Shown in pieces: positions 13,216 to 18,205 of a stretch of 18,205 nt of DNA (positions within the stretch are counted from its first letter, which is position 1; each line of letters starts with the position of its first letter). The stretch is taken from contig CACZOH010000011.1 in NCBI GenBank assembly GCA_902782785.1, positions 1-18,205 of the forward strand, in the 5' to 3' direction. The position numbers were made by a program, and so were the translations under genes. The notes beneath the pieces were generated by a model that saw nothing but the letters and a program-made list of their open reading frames with translations, did no database searches and had not been told where the DNA came from. Origin of the DNA: an uncultured Ruminococcus sp. GTDB taxonomy: Bacteria; Bacillota; Clostridia; Oscillospirales; CAG-272.

Positions 13216-14415
13216 TTATTTGAAATAGATAATGTCGCTTATCTCTCTTTCGCCGCTTCCGGACGGGTGATTTGTTATCTTACCGTTAAGCCAGAGAGTC
13301 GTCGATCCGCCGCCGTCGAGGTTATACGCCGTCTTGCAGCCGAGCGACGCCATCGTGTCGGCAAGCTCTCTGAAATTCATACCGCCTATCGTGTTCCAGC
13401 CGCCCGCGCCGTTCGGTTCCCGTATGGCGTCAACGACGAGAAAGATATAATGGAGCTTATCCACCTGTCCTATCGCCGTTCTCGGCTCGCGCGCCCAGTC
13501 CTTGCTTGAAAGATTCGGCGTGTTGAAGCTCTGCAGCGCTTTGTAATTCTCCACAAGCGTCGGACCGAAGCACCAGGACTGGAACACTCCCGAATCGGCG
13601 AGCGCCTTGCCGTCCTGCGCGTCGTTTTTGCACGTAATGAGATCACCGTATCTGTTGAGATAGCAGAGGTCCCATCCGTCCGCCTTTTTGTTTCTGTACA
13701 TTTTCCCCTCGCGGATGATTATACCGTTGTAACGGAAGCCGCAGTAATCTCCGTTCACTGCAAAGCCCGCGCCGACCGTCGCCGCAATTCTCGACGTGTA
13801 TAACACGCCGCCTATGCTGTTGTTTGCAAAAGCGGTGTGAAAATCATATACGCTTTTGACCTTGATATCGCAGATGTAATAGTTGAGTTTGCCGTCTTTG
13901 ACGTTCGATACGCCTATCTGAACGCGGTCCGTCTTGTATTCTCCGACGAACGTTTCGTTCGGTCCGTACTGTCTGCCGTTGTATTCACGGTAGCCCTGCA
14001 TGCCCGCGGACGTGTCGGCGGGCTTTGTTTCGGGCGCTTTTTCCGTGGTCGCCGCCTCCGTCGTCTGCTCCGCCGTGGTCACGCGGTCTGTGTCCGTTTC
14101 CGTGTCCGTTTCCGTATCCGGCGGCTCCGCCGTGTCGGCGGTCCCGGTCGTTTCTTCCGCGGGATCCGTATCCGTTTCGTCAGGACCGGTCGTCTGATAC
14201 GCGTCCGTCGTTATATCCGGCTCCGTTTCCGTATCGAACGTTTCATCCTCCGGGATGAACGGCGGAACGTACGGCTCGTCGTCCGCCGCCTTTGACGGCG
14301 ACGTGCACAAAAGTCCGACCGCGACGATCATCACCGCCGTGACTATGACTATCACCCTGAAGCCGATCTTCGTTATTCTGAACTGATTTTCCGGCTTTTT
14401 TCCGTTGTTATCCAT
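13216..14415 (-). CDS. Membrane-anchored NAGPA-type phosphodiester glycosidase
   Basis: A 399-residue protein with a short cytoplasmic N-terminus, one hydrophobic segment (about 17-37) acting as a signal anchor, a Thr/Glu/Asp-rich linker (about 58-136) and a C-terminal NAGPA domain (PF09992 type). Landmark motifs are AVNGDYCG (219-226), EPRTAIG (310-316) and NLDGGGSTTLWLNG (365-378). Named members cleave GlcNAc from a phosphodiester. Bacterial members are tied to cell-envelope glycan metabolism, and teichoic-acid-like phosphodiester sugars are a plausible target here. The ATG at 14415 is chosen for its ribosome-site spacing; ATG 14418 adds one Met. It follows trpS by about 10 bases and precedes the GT2-GtrA gene. 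Confidence 0.85.
   Translation of the reverse strand: MDNNGKKPENQFRITKIGFRVIVIVTAVMIVAVGLLCTSPSKAADDEPYVPPFIPEDETFDTETEPDITTDAYQTTGPDETDTDPAEETTGTADTAEPPDTETDTETDTDRVTTAEQTTEAATTEKAPETKPADTSAGMQGYREYNGRQYGPNETFVGEYKTDRVQIGVSNVKDGKLNYYICDIKVKSVYDFHTAFANNSIGGVLYTSRIAATVGAGFAVNGDYCGFRYNGIIIREGKMYRNKKADGWDLCYLNRYGDLITCKNDAQDGKALADSGVFQSWCFGPTLVENYKALQSFNTPNLSSKDWAREPRTAIGQVDKLHYIFLVVDAIREPNGAGGWNTIGGMNFRELADTMASLGCKTAYNLDGGGSTTLWLNGKITNHPSGSGEREISDIIYFK
14008..14244 (-). repeat. Thr/Glu/Asp linker coding tract in the NAGPA gene
   Basis: Low-complexity codons for Thr, Glu and Asp encode the linker between the membrane anchor and the catalytic domain. It has the same style as the linkers of the three lipoproteins but with more Asp and Pro. 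Confidence 0.6.
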
Positions 14416-14420
14416 CATTA

Positions 14421-14425
14421 CCTCT
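14421..14425 (-). promoter_or_regulatory. RBS deciding the NAGPA gene start
   Basis: AGAGG on the minus strand is 5 bases before the ATG at 14415 and only 2 before the ATG at 14418. This favours 14415. It also rules against an in-frame upstream ATG at 14481, which would overlap trpS by 56 bases. Confidence 0.6.
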
Positions 14426-15430
14426 TCAAACCGACGTAAATCCCACTTTTCTGTAAACCTTTGAGAGCGTCTTGCGCGCAAGATACGCCGCCTTCTCGGA
14501 ATTCTGCTTCATTATCATTTCAAGATACGCCTTGTCGGAAAGATACTGTTTATATCTTTCCTGTATCGGCGCAAGCTCCGCCGCGACAGCCTCGCCGACA
14601 GCAAGCTTGAAATCGCCGTAGCCTTTGCCCGCAAACTCGGCTTCTATCTCGCCGTCGCCCTTTCCCGTAACGCAGGAATATATCGTCATAAGGTTTGATA
14701 TACCGGGCTTGTCGTCCGCGCGGCGAACGACGGTGTCGGAATCCGTGACGGCGCGCTTGAATTTGCGGATTATCGTATCCTTATCGTCAAGTATGCGCAC
14801 TACCGCGTTTTCGTTCGGGTCGGATTTTGACATTTTCTTTTCCGGCTCCGCCAGCGACTGTATCCTCGCTCCCGTCCTTCTTATGACCGGCTCCGGCACC
14901 GTGAACGTCGGGCCGTAGACGGTGTTGAAGCGATTCGCTATATCGCGCGTAAGCTCTAAATGCTGTTTCTGGTCGTCCCCTATCGGAACGAGATCCGTCT
15001 GATATAAAAGTATGTCCGCAGCCATAAGCACGGGATACGTGAACAGGCCCGCGTTTATGTTATCCGCGTTTTTCTGAGATTTATCCTTGAACTGCGTCAT
15101 ACGCGACAGCTCTCCGAACATGGTATAACAGTCGAGCACCCACGCGAGCTGAGCGTGCGCCGGAACGTGGCTTTGCACGTATAATATATTCTGCTCCGGG
15201 TCAAGTCCGCACGCCATATAAAGCGAGAGCACCTCGTACGTCCTGCGCCGGAGCTCCGCGGGATCCTGACGCACGGTTATCGCGTGCTGGTCGACTACGC
15301 AGTATAAGCACGTATATTCATCCGGCGAATATCTTGAAAAATTGCGGAGCGCGCCGAAGTAATTGCCGACAGTCAGATTTCCGGACGGTTGTATTCCGGA
15401 AAAGACGTTTTTTTTCTTTTCGTTTTCCAT
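14426..15430 (-). CDS. trpS: Tryptophan--tRNA ligase
   Basis: A 334-residue class I aminoacyl-tRNA synthetase that charges tRNA-Trp. Seen are the ATP-binding HIGH-type motif as PSGNLTVGNYFGAL (15-28), the TrpRS segment GDDQKQHLELTRDIA (151-165) and the KMSKS loop at 199-203. The length is normal for bacterial TrpRS. An AGAGGATAG site precedes the ATG, which follows the aminotransferase stop by three bases. Being second in an operon, it has no T-box leader in front, unlike many Firmicute trpS genes. It is the one housekeeping gene in front of the envelope block. Confidence 0.97.
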   Translation of the reverse strand: MENEKKKNVFSGIQPSGNLTVGNYFGALRNFSRYSPDEYTCLYCVVDQHAITVRQDPAELRRRTYEVLSLYMACGLDPEQNILYVQSHVPAHAQLAWVLDCYTMFGELSRMTQFKDKSQKNADNINAGLFTYPVLMAADILLYQTDLVPIGDDQKQHLELTRDIANRFNTVYGPTFTVPEPVIRRTGARIQSLAEPEKKMSKSDPNENAVVRILDDKDTIIRKFKRAVTDSDTVVRRADDKPGISNLMTIYSCVTGKGDGEIEAEFAGKGYGDFKLAVGEAVAAELAPIQERYKQYLSDKAYLEMIMKQNSEKAAYLARKTLSKVYRKVGFTSV

Positions 15431-15433
15431 AGT

Positions 15434-16624
15434 CTATCCTCTGTAATCCGTTATGGTGTTTTTCATTATTTCCACGCCCTTTATTATCTGTTCGTCCGTC
15501 GGCGTGGAGTAGTTGAGACGGAAGCCCGTCGAAGGCCTGTTCGTATCGCAGTTAAACGTTTTTCCGGGTACGACGACGAGCTTGTTTTCTGCAAGAGCCT
15601 TTACGAAACCGTCATGATCCTTACATCCGTAAAGCGACGCCCAGATGAAAAGCCCTCCGTCCGTTTTTGTGTATTCGATCCTTTCTTCGCCTATCGTATC
15701 GAGACAACTCATCATCAGCGACGCTTTTTTGCGGTAAAGCTCCCGTATGCGTTCAACGTGTCCGTCAAGGTCGAATTCCGTCATGAATTTATGGCAGACC
15801 ATCTGAAAGAGCAGATTTGTATGAACGTCGTTCACCTGCTTGCAGACGGCGATCTTCGTCGCTATATCGCCGTGGCATATGACGTAGCCGACGCGCATGC
15901 CGGACGACAGGATCTTTGAAAACGAGCTGCAGTAAACAACGCGTCCCTCCGTGTCCATACTCTTTATCGTCGGCACGTCCGCGCCCGAAAAACGCAGCTC
16001 GCCGTAAGGGTTGTCTTCAAGTATCATCAGGTCGTATTTTTCAGCTATCCGCAGGCATTCTTTCCGCACCTCGTAAGGCATCGTTTTGCCGGTCGGATTC
16101 TGAAACGTGGGGATCAGGTACAACAGCTTTGCGTTTTTTGTTTCAGCGACCGTTTTCTCAAGTTCAAAGGGATCTATCGAGCCGCCCTTTATCGGAACGC
16201 CGACTGTCCGGAGCCCGTGCGCGCGGAAAGCGTTGAGCGCGCCTATGAACGTAGGATCCTCGCATATCACCGCGTCGCCTCTGTTGCAGAGGACCTTTGC
16301 GGTAAGGTCTATCCCCTGCTGACCTCCCGTCGTAATTATCGCCGTGTCGTATTCCCCGCCTATGCCGAATATGCATTTGTTTCTTTTGAGCACTTCATTA
16401 CGCAGGGGCGTATAGCCCTCCGTTATGCCGTACTGCAACGCGACTGAGGCGTTGTCCGACAGTATCTCATCTGTAAACGTGCGGAACTGCTCTACGGGAA
16501 AGCTCTGCGGTGACGGATTGCCCGCGGCAAAAGAGATGACGGACGGGTCCGTCAGGGACTTGAATATTTCCCTTATCGCGGACGGCTTCAACGGCTCCGT
16601 GTTGTCCGAAAACGAAAATTTCAT
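15434..16624 (-). CDS. PLP-dependent aminotransferase, 2-aminoadipate/MocR-like catalytic group
   Basis: A 396-residue fold-type I aminotransferase resembling 2-aminoadipate transaminase (LysN) and the catalytic half of MocR regulators, with no helix-turn-helix domain. Motifs are SFAAGNPSPQSFP (31-43), LQYGITEGYTPLR (63-75), TTGGQQGIDL (98-107), QNPTGKT (175-181), EDNPYGELRF (203-212), the Schiff-base Lys237 in SSFSKILSSGMRVGY and the C-terminal GFRLNYS with Arg369. I take the ATG at 16624, 7 bases after GGAGAG. An upstream reading to 16714 would cross the promoter. It is the first gene of the minus-strand operon. The substrate could be an aromatic, branched-chain or adipate-type amino acid. 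Confidence 0.9.
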   Translation of the reverse strand: MKFSFSDNTEPLKPSAIREIFKSLTDPSVISFAAGNPSPQSFPVEQFRTFTDEILSDNASVALQYGITEGYTPLRNEVLKRNKCIFGIGGEYDTAIITTGGQQGIDLTAKVLCNRGDAVICEDPTFIGALNAFRAHGLRTVGVPIKGGSIDPFELEKTVAETKNAKLLYLIPTFQNPTGKTMPYEVRKECLRIAEKYDLMILEDNPYGELRFSGADVPTIKSMDTEGRVVYCSSFSKILSSGMRVGYVICHGDIATKIAVCKQVNDVHTNLLFQMVCHKFMTEFDLDGHVERIRELYRKKASLMMSCLDTIGEERIEYTKTDGGLFIWASLYGCKDHDGFVKALAENKLVVVPGKTFNCDTNRPSTGFRLNYSTPTDEQIIKGVEIMKNTITDYRG

Positions 16625-16631
16625 CTCTTTT

Positions 16632-16637
16632 CTCTCC
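16632..16637 (-). promoter_or_regulatory. RBS of the operon's first gene
   Basis: GGAGAG on the minus strand with a 7-base spacer to ATG 16624. It sets the start and excludes the longer in-frame reading from 16714, which would run through the promoter boxes. Confidence 0.6.
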
Positions 16638-16660
16638 GATGATATAAATATACAAAATGA

Positions 16661-16689
16661 ATTATACCACAAGCTCTGTACTAATTCAA
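16661..16689 (-). promoter_or_regulatory. Head promoter of the long minus-strand operon
   Basis: On the minus strand, -35 TTGAAT (16684-16689), a 17-base spacer and -10 TATAAT (16661-16666) preceded by TGG (extended -10). The TTGTGG run before the -10 is identical to that of the rplS promoter. Transcription would begin near 16654, about 30 bases before the first ATG. Confidence 0.8.
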
Positions 16690-16773
16690 GACGTTTTTGA
16701 AAACTCCGGTACAATTTTTATCGAAATTTATTGTATAAAGCGGAAAAATTAGTAAATATTTTTATTTCGCGTA

Positions 16774-16802
16774 TTGCAAAACGTAAAAAAATAATATATA
16801 AT
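16774..16802 (+). promoter_or_regulatory. Sigma-A promoter of murD
   Basis: -35 TTGCAA (16774-16779), a 17-base spacer and a perfect -10 TATAAT (16797-16802) in very AT-rich DNA. The start of transcription near 16809 leaves a leader of about 22 bases. It is back to back with the operon promoter about 85 bases away. Confidence 0.7.
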
Positions 16803-16830
16803 ATACAAAGAATTATGATCGGGAGCGAAT

Positions 16831-18205
16831 ATGAAACTGTCGGAATATAAAAACCATATAAAAAACAAACGCGTGTCGGTCGTGGGCCTCGGGGTAAGCA
16901 ACGTACCGCTCATCGAATTTCTTCATAAATGCGGCGCGAAGATAACCGCGCGCGACAAAAAGCCCGCGGACGCGCTCGGCGAAGCGGGCGAGGTATTGAA
17001 GCGGCTCGGCGTGCGCCTCGTATGCGGGGACGGATATTTGTCTGATATCGGCGACGACGTGATCTTCCGCTCGCCCGGTATAAGATACGATATACCCGAA
17101 TTCACGGACGCCGTGTCGCGCGGCGCCGTCATATCGAGCGAGATGGAGCTTTTTTTCGAGCTTTGTCCGTGCGATATAATCGGCATCACCGGCTCCGACG
17201 GCAAGACCACAACGACGACCGTGACTTCGCTGATACTGAAAAAACAGGCTGAGCTTGACGGATCAAAAAGGAAAATATATCTGGGCGGCAACATCGGCAC
17301 GCCCCTGATAGGGTACGTTGAGGAAATAAAGCCGGACGATCTGTGCGTGGTCGAGCTTTCGTCGTTCCAGCTTCACACGATGACGAGGTCGCCGCATATC
17401 GCCGCGATAACGAACATAACGCCGAACCATCTTAACTGGCATACCGATATGCGGGAGTATATCGACGCAAAAACGAATATTTTCACGCATCAGTCCGCCT
17501 CCGACAGAGTTGTTTTGAATTATGAAAACGACGTGACGGCAGAGCTTGCGGAAAAGGCGAAAGGCACAGTATATTTCTTTTCCTCAAAGAGGACGCCGCC
17601 GTCGGATAACGCCGTGTATGAGGAAAACGGCGTGATATATCTTAAGGAAAACGGCGTACCGAAAAAGATAATGAACACGGCGGATATCCGCCTCGTGGGG
17701 CGGCACAACGTGGAAAATTATATGACCGCTATTGCATTGACCGCCGGATACGTCACGCCCGAAGCCGTCGCCGCGATCGCGCGTGAATTCAACGGCGTCG
17801 AACACCGCCTTGAATTCGTACGCGAGCTTGACGGGGTAAAGTATTACAACGGCTCGATAGATTCATCACCCACGAGAACTATCGCCGCGCTGTCCTGCTT
17901 TGACACGCCCGTAGTCGTTATATTAGGCGGTTATGACAAAAACCTCGATTACGAGCCGCTCTGCGAGCCGCTTTATAAGCATGCGCATACTGCGGTTCTG
18001 ACGGGACAGAACGCGGAAAAGATATATAAAGCGCTGTGCGATCACGGGATCCCGGAGGATTTTGAGATGATCAAAGAGCCGGATTTTGAAAAAGCCGTAT
18101 ATGCGGCAAAGAACGCCGCCCGGCCGGGCGACACAGTCATCCTCTCCCCCGCCGCCGCAAGCTTCGACCGTTTCAAAAACTTCGACGAACGCGGGAAAGT
18201 ATTCA
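16831..18205 (+). CDS. murD: UDP-N-acetylmuramoylalanine--D-glutamate ligase, C-terminus cut by window edge
   Basis: The reading frame is open from ATG 16831 to the window end, 458 codons and one base. MurD adds D-Glu to UDP-MurNAc-L-Ala in cytoplasmic peptidoglycan precursor synthesis. Seen are the N-terminal Rossmann segment VSVVGLGVSNVPL, the P-loop GSDGKTTTTT (121-130), NITPNHLNWH followed by DAKTNIF with the Lys expected to be carbamylated, the domain link VGRHNVENYMTA, the EHRLEFV segment, and the C-terminal SFDRFKNFDERG box. The last motif shows that only about a dozen residues are missing. GGGAG lies 5 bases before the ATG. It is divergent from the long operon and probably opens a cell-wall or division gene set to the right. 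Confidence 0.96.
   Translation, partial: MKLSEYKNHIKNKRVSVVGLGVSNVPLIEFLHKCGAKITARDKKPADALGEAGEVLKRLGVRLVCGDGYLSDIGDDVIFRSPGIRYDIPEFTDAVSRGAVISSEMELFFELCPCDIIGITGSDGKTTTTTVTSLILKKQAELDGSKRKIYLGGNIGTPLIGYVEEIKPDDLCVVELSSFQLHTMTRSPHIAAITNITPNHLNWHTDMREYIDAKTNIFTHQSASDRVVLNYENDVTAELAEKAKGTVYFFSSKRTPPSDNAVYEENGVIYLKENGVPKKIMNTADIRLVGRHNVENYMTAIALTAGYVTPEAVAAIAREFNGVEHRLEFVRELDGVKYYNGSIDSSPTRTIAALSCFDTPVVVILGGYDKNLDYEPLCEPLYKHAHTAVLTGQNAEKIYKALCDHGIPEDFEMIKEPDFEKAVYAAKNAARPGDTVILSPAAASFDRFKNFDERGKVF

Noticed and set aside
13837..14295. Plus-strand Arg-rich open frame opposite the NAGPA gene
   Set aside because: It is antisense to the linker and catalytic domain of the NAGPA gene, with biased composition and no start signal.
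15431..15445. T-box leader before trpS
   Set aside because: trpS begins three bases after the aminotransferase stop, so there is no room for a leader. The region before the operon's first gene is also too short and shows no T-box sequence.

Overview
The window reads as a chromosomal segment of an anaerobic Firmicute of the class Clostridia, most likely an uncultured gut or rumen lineage. This rests on the Gram-positive style envelope genes, lipoproteins with long Thr/Glu linkers, the CxxC surface repeats, the MurD and L19 sequence style, strong AGGAGG ribosome sites and sigma-A-like promoters. The placement is inferred from gene style; no rRNA is present.

Layout. (1) Positions 1-3231: a HAD phosphatase on the minus strand diverges from a plus-strand set of PHP phosphatase, Lrp/AsnC regulator and class I aminotransferase, with overlapping ends. 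The set closes with a GC-rich hairpin. (2) Positions 3357-3858: rplS (ribosomal protein L19) alone, with a consensus promoter, a two-hairpin leader that may be autoregulatory, and a terminator shared with the convergent operon. (3) Positions 3875-16624: eleven minus-strand genes with gaps of 0-51 bases, no visible internal terminator, and one clear promoter at the head. In transcription order they are an aminotransferase, trpS, a membrane-anchored NAGPA-type phosphodiester glycosidase, a GT2-GtrA fusion, an Lgt-like membrane protein, three paralogous SGNH/AlgX-like lipoproteins, a NamZ/DUF1343 protein, a GNAT acetyltransferase and a TIM-barrel sugar isomerase. (4) Positions 16774-18205: murD with its own promoter, divergent from the operon and cut by the window edge a few residues before its expected end.

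The most interesting part is the envelope block (5278-14415). A polyprenyl-type glycosyltransferase/flippase fusion, an Lgt-like enzyme with changes at residues important in E. coli Lgt, three lipoproteins carrying the Asp-x-His and Ser motifs of AlgX/AlgJ-type O-acetyltransferases, a phosphodiester glycosidase and a muramidase-family protein sit in one transcription unit. I read this as a possible glycan-decorating or glycan-remodelling system of the cell surface. No MBOAT acetyl donor is in the window, so the acetylation step is inference. Two of the lipoproteins are recent tandem duplicates, and one has an additional array of CxxC modules. Thr-Glu repeat tracts recur in several genes of this block.
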